Below, one piece after another: positions 45,150 to 55,609 of a stretch of DNA of 64,000 bases. Origin of the DNA: Paragordius varius. Taxonomy: Eukaryota > Nematomorpha. The stretch covers positions 868,001 to 932,000 of the forward strand of contig OZ176058.1 in NCBI GenBank assembly GCA_964247055.1, in the 5' to 3' direction. How positions within the stretch are numbered: the stretch's first letter is position 1; each line of letters opens with the position of its first letter. The notes below the pieces were generated by a model. It ran no database searches. It saw only the letters and a list, made by a program, of their open reading frames with translations, and was not told the DNA's origin. Both the position numbers and the translations under genes were made by a program.

Positions 45150-46618
45150 TTTTAAAACAATTGACAAGCTAACATCCAAAAAAATGTTTAAGCTATCACA
45201 CATAAAAAAAACTATAGAACCATTTTAGTCAAACCTATTTTTGACTAATGTGTAGATCACGGGTGTTCAACACATGGCCCTCCAAATTAGTCGCAGTCCG
45301 CGAGAATTTAATCATAATTACATGAAATCTAAGTAATATTGATTAAATTTTTGAAATAATTCTATCCAAATTTCGAGAATGAATATCAGTGTAAAAATTG
45401 TTAAAAAATAAGTATAATTGCTTTTCTTTTCCAATCTTATATGATTACAATCTAATGAAATATTTGTTCATGACTATATTTGCAAATGCGGTTTACTAAA
45501 TCCCGTAGCTCTAATTTTAAAACAAAGGGACAGGCTAATATTGATAAAAAAATGTTTTAACATTTTAATTATCACACATTAGCGAACAAAATCTTTTCAA
45601 TAAAATATTAATATTTATATATTGTATATAATATTCACAAATTTTACATTTTTTAAAATTTTAATTTTTCCAGTTTATTATTTAAATCCCAATCTAGCTC
45701 CAATTTAAAAGTAGGGACAAGCTAAGATTGATAAAAAAAATGTTTTAACTTACTTTCACACATAAGCAGAAAAATCCTGTCAATAAAATATTTATATTCT
45801 ATATAATATTCACAAATTTACAATTTTCAAAATTTCAATTTTTTTCAAATTTATTATTTAAATCCCGATCTAGCTCTAATTTTAAAACAAAGGGACAAGC
45901 TAATATTGAAAAAAAGGATTTTAGCTATCACACACATAAGCAAAATCCTTTCCACAAAATATTTATATATATTTATATATTATATATAATATTCACAAAT
46001 TTTACATTTTTTAAAATTTTAATTTTTCCAGTTTATTATTTAAATCCCAATCTAACTCTAATTTTAAAACAAAGGGACATGCTAATATTGATAAAAAAAG
46101 GGTTTTAACTTTTTAAATATCACACATAAACATAAAAATCTTTTCAATAAAATATTTTTAATATTCACAAATTTACAATTTTCAAATTCAATTTTACAAT
46201 TAATTTTAATTTTTCCAGTTTATTATTTAAATCCAAATCTAGCTCTAATTTTAAAATAAAGGGACAGACTAATATTGATAAAAAAATGTTTTAACTTTTT
46301 AACTTTCACACATAAGCATAAAAATCCTTCCAATAAAATATTTATATATATTAATATATTGGATATAATATTCACAAATTTTACAATTTTCAAAATTTTA
46401 ATTTTTCCAGCTTATTATTTAAATCCCAATTTAGGTCCAATTTTAAAACAAAGGGACAGGCTAATATTGATAAAAAAGGGTTTTAACTTTTTAACTATCA
46501 CACATAAGCAAAAAAAATTTTTCAATAAAATATTTATAATATATATTTTGAATACAATATTAACGAATTTACAATTTTTAAAAAAATAAAATTTCAAAAT
46601 TTCAATTTTTCCAGTTTA
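45150..46618 (-). repeat. Tandem array downstream of LSM2, unit about 165-200 bp
   Basis: Units recur with landmarks on the plus strand CCAGTTTATTATTTAAATCC, CTCTAATTTTAAAACAAAGG, GACAGGCTAATATTGATAAA and CACACATAAGC. Clear copies start near 45510, 45690, 45865, 46047, 46230 and 46430, with decayed ones left to 45150. The unit begins at the LSM2 stop region: minus-strand AAATAATAAACTGG is shared by the real gene end. Each unit therefore carries an AATAAA signal. Confidence 0.82.
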
Positions 46619-46759
46619 TTATTTAGCTGTTGCAGCCAAGTGCAAGTTTGCACTTTCTTTTCTGGTTGCATCTTGTAAAAGCGTAGTATCAACCTCATCA
46701 TAAGGTAGTTGGACATATCTAACCACAGAACCGCGGATAAAACAATTTTTGACTGATAA
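46619..46759 (-). CDS. LSM2: LSM2 exon 4 (main last exon, stop TAA)
   Basis: Acceptor TTTATAG/TTATCA. Encodes LSVKNCFIRGSVVRYVQLP, then YDEVDTTLLQDATRKE as in other LSm2 proteins, then SANLHLAATAK and TAA at 46619-46621. The tail is a few residues longer than human KEALQQKQ. Confidence 0.93.
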   Translation of the reverse strand, partial: LSVKNCFIRGSVVRYVQLPYDEVDTTLLQDATRKESANLHLAATAK

Positions 46760-49700
46760 CTATAAACATTTCATGCAAATGAAGAAATTATTATGATTTT
46801 ATAGATAATATAAAATACAGGAAAAATTGAAATTATATATGGTCAAAAAACGCGAAAAATAAAATATTAATATTTATTTTACAAAAAGACAACCATATTT
46901 AAACCTTAAATTTTCTTATATATATATGTAAAAACAAATATTAATTGTATTTTTAAAAATGTTCAATAGTTTTTTGAAAGAAATATTTGTCTTTTTTACG
47001 TTCTGTCCGCGTAATTTCAATTTTTACTGATTTTTTTTGTTCGACATCATAAAAATAATAATTTATGGCAAATGATTTTGATTATTTGAATTTATATGAT
47101 TTAAATTAAGGTAGCTGGACATATCTGACCACAGAACCACGGATAAAACAATTTTTGACTGATAACTATAAACATTTGATAAAAAAATGAAAAATTTATG
47201 ATTTTATAGTTAATATAAAGAAAAAATTGAATTATATATGGACAATACAGGCAAAAAATTAAAATTTATACCATTTGCAGGTCAAATTCACGCTTAAACT
47301 ATTCAAATTCAACCTCGAACAATTCAAATTACCCCAAAAATAAATTATGTGTTTTCGAACTAATATAACTCATTATTAATATGAAATATATCTTTATGGC
47401 ATTATTTATTATTTTAGTATCATTTTTATATAAAACAAAATTTTTATTTTTTAAAAAATATATAATAGGTAATTTTTAGTCTTAAAAATCATATATATTA
47501 ATTGAGGGTGAATTGTATTGTTCGAGGGTGAATTGTATTGTTCGAGGGTAAATTTGAATTGTCCAAGGGTGAATTTAAATTGTAAATGGTATTTTTTCAA
47601 ATGCAACCATACTTTTCCAAACCTTAAATTTATATATGCAGAAAAACAAAATTTAATTGTATTACTAATTTATTGTTAAATCAAGTTTAAAATGGTTCAA
47701 TAGTCTTTTAATAAAAATATTTGTCATGTTACGTTTTGTCCGCATAATTTAAATTTTTACTGATTTTTTTATAGAAATAGACGTTTATAGGAATTCATTT
47801 TCATTATTTGAGTTTATCTGATTTAAATTAAGGTAATTGAACATATCTAACCACAAAACCACGGATAAAACAATTTTTGACTGATAACTATAAACATTTC
47901 AGGCAAATGAAAAGTTTATTAAGTTTTTTTAGATAATAAATATCAGCAAAAATTTAAATTATATACGGGCAAAAAATGCAAAATTAAAATAATAATTTTA
48001 TACCATTTACAGGTCAACATCCTTGAACTATACAAATTCACCCTCGAACAATTTAAATTCACCCTTGAACAATTCAAATTCACCCTAAAAATAAATTATG
48101 TGTTTTCGAACTAATAGAACTCATTATTAATATAAAATATATGTTTATGGCATAATTAATTATTTTTTTCAGTATTATTTTAATCAAGGGTGAATCTAAA
48201 TTGTTAATGGTATATTATCAAAAGACAACCATAATTTTTTAAACCTTAAATTTTCTTATATACAAAATTTAAATAATTGTATTACTAATTTCTTTATACT
48301 CAAAATCAAGTTTAAAAAAGTTCAATAGTTTTTTGATAAAAATATTTGTCTTTTTACTCTTTTTCCGCATAATTTCAATTTTTACTGATTTTTTTTGTTC
48401 GACATCATAATAATAATTTATGGCAAATGATTTTGATTATTTGAATTTATCTGATTTAAATTAAGCTAGCTGGACGTATCTAACCACAGAACCACGTATA
48501 AAACAATTCTTCACTGATAACTATATAAACGTTTCATAAAAATGAGGGAATTTAAGATTTTAGGGATAATATAAAATATCAGCAAAAATTTAAATTATAC
48601 GGATAAAACGCAAAATAAAATAATAATTTTATACCATTTACAGGTCAACATCCTTGAACTATTCAAATTCCCCCTCGAACAATTTAAATTCAACTTTGAA
48701 CAATTCAAATTACCCCAAAAATAAATTACGTGTTTTCGAACTAATATAACTCATTATTACGAATATATCTTTATGGCATAGTTTATTATATTTTCAGTAT
48801 TATTTTAATATAATAAATTTTTATTTTTAAAAATATATAAAAATATAGGTAATTTTTAATCATAAAAAGCATATATATTTAATTGAGGGTGAATTCTATT
48901 GTTCGAGGGTGAATTTGAATTGTTCAAGGGTGAATTTAAATTGTAAATAATATATTTTCAAAATGCAACCATACTTTTTTAAACCAAAAACTTTCCTAAA
49001 TATATGCTTAACAAAATTTAAATAATTGTATTACTAATTTCTTTATACTCAAAATCAAGTTTAAAAAAGTTCAATAGTCTGTTGATGTAAATATTTGTCT
49101 TTTTTACGTTTTGTCCGCATAATTTATATTTTTACTGATTTTTTATGTTCGACATATTATAGAAATAATCAATTATGGAAAATAATTTTCATTCTCTGAA
49201 ATAGCAAACTGCGTTAAAACAATTTTGGGCTGATGACTTAAAATTTTAAAAAAAAATATTTTTTTATATGAAACTTTTAAAATTCATATGAACTACCTTG
49301 TATAGTGTGAATTTCTCTTAAAATTAAAATAATAATTATTTATAGTAAAAAAAATTATTACAGTAGGCTACATTTATGTAAAAATTAGGCATTTTTAAGC
49401 TATATTGGAGATATCTAATTAAAGCGCGGATTAAATTATTATGAATTGATAAAAAAAATTTATGGTCTTTAAATAGATAAATTCATTTTTTAGTTTTAGG
49501 TTTAATTGAAAACCACAAAACATTAACAATATTAACTGACAATATAAATATATGAAACTATAGTGAAACAATATCAAGAACTTATTACAAAAAACATAAA
49601 ACCCAAAATTACTTTCAGAAAGATAAAATTTATTTAATTAAAAAAAATATGTTTATACCATATGTGGAAATTTTTCTGGATCAGTTACAGATATGTCAAC

Positions 49701-50076
49701 GAGCTTTATATTAAGGTATTGGTCTACGGAATGCAAAGTACCACAAATGCTAAATAATTATATAGATATATGATAAAATAATTTTAGGATTAGTTTTAAA
49801 TATTGTAGCGATTATCATTTTTATGAAAACTATATCATTTAATTACTTATAAAGGACAAATAGAAAATTATATATTTTTATTTAAATTATAATATTCAAA
49901 AAAATGCTAATAAGTTTGTATGTAATTTTAAAATAGAACAAAACGGATTAAATTTATATTTTAAAATTTATTAGTTTATTGAAAAAGAAAAGAAATGTAT
50001 AAACATACTTTAAATCATTTTTGAGCTCAACAATGACATCTTTACCAACCAATGATTTGAAGAAGGAATAAAAAAG
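46619..50076 (-). CDS. LSM2: LSm2, U6 snRNA-associated Sm-like protein (first exon not located)
   Basis: Exons 50076-50009, 49749-49659 and 46759-46619 (minus strand, GT-AG, phases match). They encode LFYSFFKSLVGKDVIVELKN (Sm1), ICGTLHSVDQYLNIKLVDIS, VTDPEKFPHM and LSVKNCFIRGSVVRYVQLP (Sm2), then a tail ending NLHLAATAK. The match to animal LSm2 is near identical up to the tail. LSm2 is part of the LSm2-8 ring on U6 snRNA in the nucleus and the LSm1-7 decapping ring in the cytoplasm. About 100 residues with the initiator; human has 95. In other animals the first coding exon holds only ATG; an ATG/GT candidate was not convincing here. Intron 3 holds duplicate last exons (47106-48520). Confidence 0.93.
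46811..47029. mobile_element. Family A MITE in LSM2 unit 1
   Basis: ATACAGGAAAAATTGAAATT to GTCCGCGTAATTTCAATTTT, uninterrupted by B. Confidence 0.75.
47106..47165 (-). CDS. LSM2: Alternative LSM2 last exon, copy 2
   Basis: 60 nt: acceptor TTTATAG kept, LSVKNCFIRGSVVRYVQLP followed at once by TAA. It differs from exon 4 at three codons, all synonymous (CGC/CGT, GTT/GTC, CAA/CAG). It would give an LSm2 that keeps the complete Sm fold but lacks the C-terminal tail. Use in mRNA is inferred, not shown. Confidence 0.55.
   Translation of the reverse strand, partial: LSVKNCFIRGSVVRYVQLP
47268..47592. mobile_element. Family B MITE in LSM2 unit 2
   Basis: ATACCATTTGCAGGTC to AAATTGTAAATGGTAT. Three left and four right subterminal repeats, nested in a family A copy (47222-47760). 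Confidence 0.85.
47828..47887 (-). CDS. LSM2: Alternative LSM2 last exon, copy 3
   Basis: 60 nt, acceptor TTTATAG, reads LSVKNCFIRGFVVRYVQLP and TAA. Three synonymous changes and one replacement (Ser to Phe) against exon 4; no indels. Confidence 0.5.
   Translation of the reverse strand, partial: LSVKNCFIRGFVVRYVQLP
47999..48211. mobile_element. Family B MITE in LSM2 unit 3 (internally deleted)
   Basis: ATACCATTTACAGGTC on the left with four repeats. The right side is shortened to AATCAAGGGTGAATC...TTAATGGTAT. Nested in family A (47945-48390). Confidence 0.8.
48461..48520 (-). CDS. LSM2: Alternative LSM2 last exon, copy 4
   Basis: 60 nt, acceptor TATATAG, reads LSVKNCFIRGSVVRYVQLA and TAA. 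Six synonymous changes (Val, Lys, Ile, Arg, Tyr and Gln codons) and one replacement (last Pro to Ala). This bias is hard to explain for a dead copy. Confidence 0.55.
   Translation of the reverse strand, partial: LSVKNCFIRGSVVRYVQLA
48631..48951. mobile_element. Family B MITE in LSM2 unit 4
   Basis: ATACCATTTACAGGTC on the left, TTTAAATTGTAAATAAT on the right, same insertion point in A (48580-49140) as units 2 and 3. Confidence 0.83.
49659..49749 (-). CDS. LSM2: LSM2 exon 3
   Basis: Acceptor TATTTAG/CATTTG, donor CATATG/GTATAA. Encodes ICGTLHSVDQYLNIKL and VDISVTDPEKFPHM, nearly identical to human LSm2. Contains the Sm1 RNA-contact stretch VDQYLNIKL. Confidence 0.93.
50009..50076 (-). CDS. 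LSM2: LSM2 exon 2
   Basis: Acceptor ATGTAG/CTTTTT, donor TTTAAA/GTATGT. Encodes LFYSFFKSLVGKDVIVELKN DL, the N-terminal helix and Sm1 strands. Immediately upstream the frame is closed by TAG, so the initiator ATG must be on an earlier exon. Confidence 0.92.
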
Positions 50077-50348
50077 CTACATTTAAAATTTAAATTTTAC
50101 CATATCGCAAAACCTAACACCCAAAAATTATCAGGCTTTTATTATTACACAATGTTCACGAAAAAATAATCCGAACAAATATATATTCTGTTCGAAAAAT
50201 TTATTTATTTTGTTTTGGTTTTGATTTTATAAGAGATATAAAAAAATTATATGCGCCTATTTTTAGAAATTATGATGAAAGCTAAAGGCTTTATTTTCAA
50301 AAATAAAAATATATCATAAACTAAAATATAAAAACCAATACATGTTTA

Positions 50349-50583
50349 AAATATTTTATTTTATGTGGGCAAAATCCTCAATATTTGCTTTTTGAAAAGT
50401 GGGTAGTTCTCTTAATGCTTGAATACTCATTCCTTTCAGTCCTTCGATTCAAATTGGGGTCGAAAATATTTTATTTTATCTGGGCAAAATCCTCAATATT
50501 TGCTTTTTGAAAGTGCTCTAGTTTTCTAAATACTTGCATACAACTCATTCCTTTTAGTCCTTCGATTCAAATTGGGGTCGTTG
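50349..50583. repeat. Tandem duplication of about 115 bp at a family C end
   Basis: Two adjacent copies of a block beginning AAAATATTTTATTTTAT and ending CCTTCGATTCAAATTGGGGT, at 50349-50462 and 50463-50583. The block spans the outer part of the family C terminus and adjoining DNA. Confidence 0.8.
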
Positions 50584-51055
50584 GATACCCCATTCTTTTT
50601 ATTAATTTGGAAAATTATACTCAAATTGAAATGACAAATGTTTGCACCTATATAAATTTAATGAATAAATAATTGATGAAATAAATAAAAAATACATGAA
50701 TATCCTTATTCAGAGGTAATACCTAAAGGTATAAATTTAGCCACCATGACCTGTGTGCATATTCAAAATATACCACATCTTCTGATAGTTAGATGTGACT
50801 TTTAAAAAGATAAACTTAATTTATGCCTGGATTCAAATAAACACGATATATGCAAAAAATTATAATATTAAAATAACGTCGAAGTATTGGATACGGAACT
50901 TTTATTAGTAAATTATTTATAGATATTTAGGCTCATTTATATAATTTTTATTAGGATGAAGCATATATAAATTGAAACCGTTTCCTTCAGTAGTTTTTAA
51001 AAAATTTCAACTTAAATATTGTCTGAGGTTTTTATATAGCCCAATTCGAATCAAA
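50528..51055 (+). mobile_element. Family C MITE, copy 5
   Basis: Left TTGCATACAACTCATTCC and GATTCAAATTGGGGTCG. Internal ATAACGTCGAAGTATTGG block. Right TATATAGCCCAATTCGAATC. The right end is diverged. Confidence 0.7.
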
Positions 51056-51119
51056 ATATTAAAATAAAAACAAATTTAAAAATAAAATTATAATTTAAAA
51101 TTTGATTTTATCACAAAGA

Positions 51120-53790
51120 GTTAATTTTCAGCAATTTTTTATTGAACCCTGATTCATACTGTTTTGAGTGAGGCATGAGGGAAACGGGTTAAAAAAGCTT
51201 TGGGATGTTATAATTTCCTATATATTTCGAGGATGCTGAATATTTGAATAAACTAATGTCTTAATATTTCTGTTAAATATAAATTTTGGAATTATACAAA
51301 ATTTGAAATTATGCGAATTTTTAGCATTTATTTAAAATAATCTAATCAATTTTAGGAACGCAAATAATATGACGCTTTCGGAGCCCACATGTAGAAATTA
51401 TTATTTTTAAAAATATTGTTCTTTTTATATTCAGTTTATGAAATGTTTTAATAATAATTTTTGGGATGCATTTAGCCTTGACCAAAAAAAATTTGTTTAA
51501 ATGTGAGAAAATTTTGCCATTTTCTTATATGGTGCACTTGCCACAAAAGAGCCTTCCGAGTTGTCAAAATAATTAAAATTTCAAAAATCAATCAATTCTG
51601 CAATCTTTTTTAATTCATCATTACCTTTTTATTTTTTGTATTACGGTTAGTGATTTGTAATCCCGAGCTTCATTCGTAAATAAAATACTGTTTTGATAGG
51701 TTAGGTTAAAGTTAACAAACATTGTTTTCCTGTTCAATTTTTACAATTTTTAACTTTACCAGGGTCTAACGCCCCCGAGCTCTAAGCTGTCTTATGAGAT
51801 ATGGATAATTACACAATGAATATATAATAAAATAAATCTTTTCAACATGGGTAATTAAATTCTGAACAGGTCTTTCAATATTTTGGCAAAGATCTAAAAT
51901 TGGTGGGGTAAAAAGCCTTTATTTTTGAAATTTGGTAAAGTTGTAATTCCCTTTATATTTTTTTGAATGCAGTTTAATTCAAATCGTGTTTGCGAAGTCA
52001 TTTGTGTTTGACACCCTAGTTCTTAGAATCCGATAAACACCTGATCATCCATAAATATCAATGTTATACTAATAATTTTAATTTTTTACGTAAATATTAG
52101 CGATAAAAAAATAAAATTGACGGTAAAAAAGCTTGGATTTATATATTTACTCACTTATAAAAATTTATCATTCGCCATATACAGTATACACGATAAAAAG
52201 TATCCTGAAGAAATGTATATTTCTGATAGCAAAATGTATCAGAATTATGATGCTGTTGGTCTCCCTATATACGAGTGAAAAAGAAATTATTTACACTTGG
52301 GTATATGCCCCAACAATAATGTAAAAATGTGCGCAAATTTTAAATGATTTTTTTGTGTAAACTAAATGAAATATATAAACTACATATGAAAAGCAAATTT
52401 ATATTTGTAAAAAATTTACTTTTTCGATTTGAGCTCCAAAAATCTCAAATTAAACTTTTTTTAAAATGGTTTATTCTTTAATCAAATTTTTGCCATAAAT
52501 ATTTTAATATATGCTAAATTTTGATATCAACTAATTCTAAATAAAGAATTTTTAAAAATTTAATTTTTAGCAAAATTTTGTTGCTTATGTCATATTTAAA
52601 ATATTATAAAAACACTTTTTTACATTTATTGATGCAGATTTCTATCACCTCAGAATTTAGATTAAAATATCTCGTCTTAAATGTATGCTAAATATAAATT
52701 GTCCGTCTTGAAAATCACAGAAATTTGAAACAAAAAACCAAAATAAATTTTTGAAGCGATATAAATGATCAGCACTGAAATATTGAAAAAACGTTTTTAT
52801 TAAAGCGTATTCAAACTGCAAAACTTAAATTAGTATAAAGAAAGCTTCAACCAAATTTTGCTAAAAATTATATTTTTTAAAAGAAATTCGGACAGTTCCA
52901 AAACCCGATTGAACAATAGAGGTGAATTTAAAAATTGAATTAATATATATCAAATCTTCGTTAGTAGTGCAACCTACAAGCTTACTAAAGTGAATTACTT
53001 ACATTTTGTCACCATATTAATTTATTTAACTATTATTATTAAAAAAATTTAAACAAGGCGAAAAAGTTTAAAAAAAGAATTATCAAAAATTGAACGCCTA
53101 AAAGGCTAAAGAAAGCATGTTTTTTAAGTCAAAATTTCACACTCTAAGATACAAAACCATCCCAAAAGTCATTAAGTGTTAAGTCAACACCAAAATAACC
53201 AAAAGCCCAATGGGAATCACAAATACCTATCAGTATATATATATATACATATTTCATTATATTTTTTACCACTCCCCCTATTTTTGCACTTTATATATAT
53301 ATTGGAATAAAGTTTATTCAGAATACATACACTGTTATATAATTATGCTGGTACCACTTAAAAATGCAAATAATTTTATATGCCTCCCGTTGGTTATATA
53401 TATATATATATATAGTATATTTAAATTAGTAATAAGGAAGTTGAAAGCTTTAAACCCGCCTACCACTGACAGCAATGATTTATTTTTTGCGCTATAATAA
53501 TAATTTTATAAAATTAAATTTATCATTTTAAACTTTTTATTATACATAAATGCTTATAACACAAAATAAATTTATGTATATTCAGGTGTATTAATTAACG
53601 CCTCTCGTGGGTGGAACTGGATTTAGTTAAAGCTATATCATAAATATATGGAGAGAGATTGGTAATCTTACCGAATCGTAACCAACAATGCTAACTATTT
53701 TGCATTTTATGGTTACTTTTATCAATTCCATATAAAACGTATATCTGCGCCTCATACTAACACCCCAAAACAAAAGGATTGATAACATGA
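51120..53790. other. Region upstream of LSM2, no exon recognised
   Basis: 51120-51830 is GC-richer than its surroundings (GGGTCTAACGCCCCCGAGC, GATAGGTTAGGTTAAAG, TTGCCACAAAAGAGCCTTCC). It may hold the LSM2 promoter and its missing first exon. 51830-53790 is AT-rich with short meaningless open frames; an (AT)n run is at 53397-53413. Confidence 0.35.
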
Positions 53791-53795
53791 GTGTT

Positions 53796-53912
53796 ATAAA
53801 AACAGAATAACAGAATATTACTTCCCCAAAGCTGATTCAATGGCTTACATAGCAATGAACAGAGCTTTATATTCCAACAAAATAAACTTCGATTGCGTCG
53901 GTAATTGAACTT
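53796..53912 (+). pseudogene. Exon-like fragment, unknown protein
   Basis: After an acceptor-like ATAACAG it reads YYFPKADSMAYIAMNRALYS then NKINFDCVGN and stop. A related segment is at 24596-24692. I do not recognise the protein. It could be a real terminal exon or a remnant. Confidence 0.35.
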
Positions 53913-53937
53913 TTATAAAATTTGTTCGCAAAACATA

Positions 53938-54193
53938 CAGTAAAATTGAAATAATTTTACAGACAAAATGTAAAAATATTAAAACAATTTTTCAAAATAT
54001 AAAAGTACTTTGTAAAATCTGAATTTTTTAATACTCATTGATACATATTTAAAATATGAGAGATAATTTGTATTAGGATCATTTATATAAGTCATATATA
54101 AAAAAATAAGGTTCAAAAGTATAGTTGTTTTTTAAAAAATAATATTTGTTTTTATGTTCTTACGTTTTGTCAATAATTTCAATTTTTACTGTA
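53938..54193. mobile_element. Family A MITE, copy 21
   Basis: ACAGTAAAATTGAAATAATT to CAATAATTTCAATTTTTACTG. Confidence 0.78.
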
Positions 54194-54224
54194 ATTAGAT
54201 GGCAGATATCATTTTTATATTTAA

Positions 54225-54778
54225 CAGTTTGAGTCAAAATTTGAAAGATTTTTAAAAAACTACTTAAGGAAACGGTCCTAATTTAAATTTATGCTTCTAT
54301 CCTAATAAAAATTATATAAATATGCCAGTATATCTTAATAAAATTTTGTTTGGAAAAAAAGTTTCATGTCAAACTACTTCGACGCCATTTTTATTTTACA
54401 AAATTTTTGCAAAATATCGTCTTCATTTAATTAAAAGGGTAAAATTAATGCTAAACTTTTATTTAAATTATATCTAACATGGATAGAAATAGAAAAAGCG
54501 GTATATTTTGTATTATTTTTTTAATTTTACCATTGCACTTATGTCACGTGGTATAAATTTTTACCATTCGGTTTTAGCTTAAAATAAGTAATATCAAGTA
54601 TTTTTGAATAAACCTTTCTATATATTTCGGTTTATTAATGTTATATAAGTGCAAGATTTTGCCATGGTTTCGATTCCTTCCATATTTTTTGAAGAATTTA
54701 ATTTTAAACAGGCCTGGGGTATTTAACTATTCCAATTTGAATCGAAGGACTAAAATGAATGTGTTGTATCTAAGCGTC
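54225..54778 (-). mobile_element. Family C MITE, copy 6
   Basis: Reverse orientation: AAACTACTTCGACGCCATTT block, AACAGGCCTGGGGTATTTAA and ATTTGAATCGAAGGAC at the right, outer end TTGTATCTAAGCGTCAA. The left end is degenerate. Confidence 0.75.
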
Positions 54779-54880
54779 AACAATGTAACGGTTAGCTGTT
54801 ATTATAATTTTTTAATTTATATTAATTATATTATAAAAATTGCTATGTCTAATTTTCTTTTAACCAATATTATAACACAT

Positions 54881-54967
54881 GAATACTCTGGTTTTTTACG
54901 TCTTGTCTCCAAGTTGCTTAGTACTAACGCCGCTCTAATTAGTAATTAATTTTTGGTTGAGTAATAC
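54881..54967 (-). repeat. Exon-like repeat g3
   Basis: Minus strand: GITQPKIN, a one-base deletion, then LIRAALVLSNLETRRKKPEY. Homologous to 25185-25276 and 26591-26712. The g2-type protein is recognisable but this copy is frameshifted. Confidence 0.5.
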
Positions 54968-54989
54968 CTATACAGTTAAAATTAAAATT

Positions 54990-55221
54990 ACAGTCATCTA
55001 TCCTTTATTTTATCAAAAATTTATTTTTTTTCGTTAAATGAGGCTATAAATATTTTGTAAAGAATGGAAAAATGCTCTATGGTAATTTTACTTTTTTGAT
55101 GAATATGAATGATATTGTTAATAGTATAAAGCTCTTGTTTTTTCCATTCTTTACCAAATATTTATATCCACTAAACGAAAAAAAATAAATTTTTGATAAA
55201 AATAAAGGATACATGACTGTA
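54990..55221. mobile_element. Family D palindromic MITE, copy 2
   Basis: CAGTCATCTATCCTTTATTT to AAATAAAGGATACATGACTG, arms of about 95 bp. It is inserted next to a family A left-arm fragment (TACAGTTAAAATTAAAATTA). Confidence 0.83.
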
Positions 55222-55291
55222 TAAAAACAAAAGTTAAAAACATGATGCCAAATATTTTACCAACAAACAACCATTTTCTATCTATCCATAT

Positions 55292-55460
55292 ATACCATTC
55301 ACAATTCAAATTCACCCTTAAATAATTCGAATACGCACTAAAACAAAGTGTTTCCGGGCTAATATAATAAAAAATATAGGTAATTTTTAATCTTAAAAAA
55401 CAATTTATTTTATGGTAAGTTTGAATTGGTTAAGGGTGAATTTGGCGCGTAAATCGTATA
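55292..55460. mobile_element. Family B MITE, copy 13 (internally deleted)
   Basis: TACCATTCACAATTC on the left, GCGCGTAAATCGTA on the right, TA on both sides. Confidence 0.75.
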
Positions 55461-55609
55461 ATAAACAACACACACGGGAACATATTATAGAAAAAAGTGC
55501 ACAGTATCCCACCAAGTCAAACAAAAAAAACGCTCGAGAATACTTTAATCGCTACAAGAAAAATCAGAGTAACTCAACAGTCATCCCTACAAGTTTTTAT
55601 TCGGCATAA
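55461..55609 (+). other. Open frame next to a B MITE, unknown
   Basis: A 65-codon frame starts inside the B element and continues as NKQHTREHIIEKSAQYPTKS, NKKNAREYFNRYKKNQSN, STVIPTSFYSA and stop. The part beyond the MITE is GC-richer and Lys/Asn/Ser-rich. It could be the tail of a disrupted coding exon. No family recognised. Confidence 0.25.

Larger units (their letters stand above)
42895..45175. repeat. Segmental duplication, copy 2 (partner 22830-24560)
   Basis: Same order and orientation of landmarks as copy 1. It is longer chiefly because of a family C insertion at 44370-44923 that copy 1 lacks. Copy 1 holds ATTATATGCATTTTTCATTG, which is missing here. Confidence 0.8.
46640..49150 (-). 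repeat. LSM2 intron 3 tandem units (exon part + A MITE with or without B)
   Basis: Four units: about 46690-47105, 47106-47827, 47828-48460 and 48461-49150. Each joins the exon-4 5' segment to one family A MITE (arms near 46813, 47225, 47945, 48580). Units 2-4 carry a family B element at the same place inside A (47268-47592, 47999-48211, 48631-48951); unit 1 has none. Diverged exon traces persist at 49200-49245 and 49400-49460. Confidence 0.85.

Noticed and set aside
46275-46597. Open frames on both strands in the LSM2 downstream array
   Set aside because: Products of the tandem repeat; low-complexity Lys/Ile/Phe/Asn peptides.
50084-50110. ATG/GTAAAA as LSM2 first exon directly upstream of exon 2
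   Set aside because: It would need a 24-nt intron, too short for a normal animal intron.
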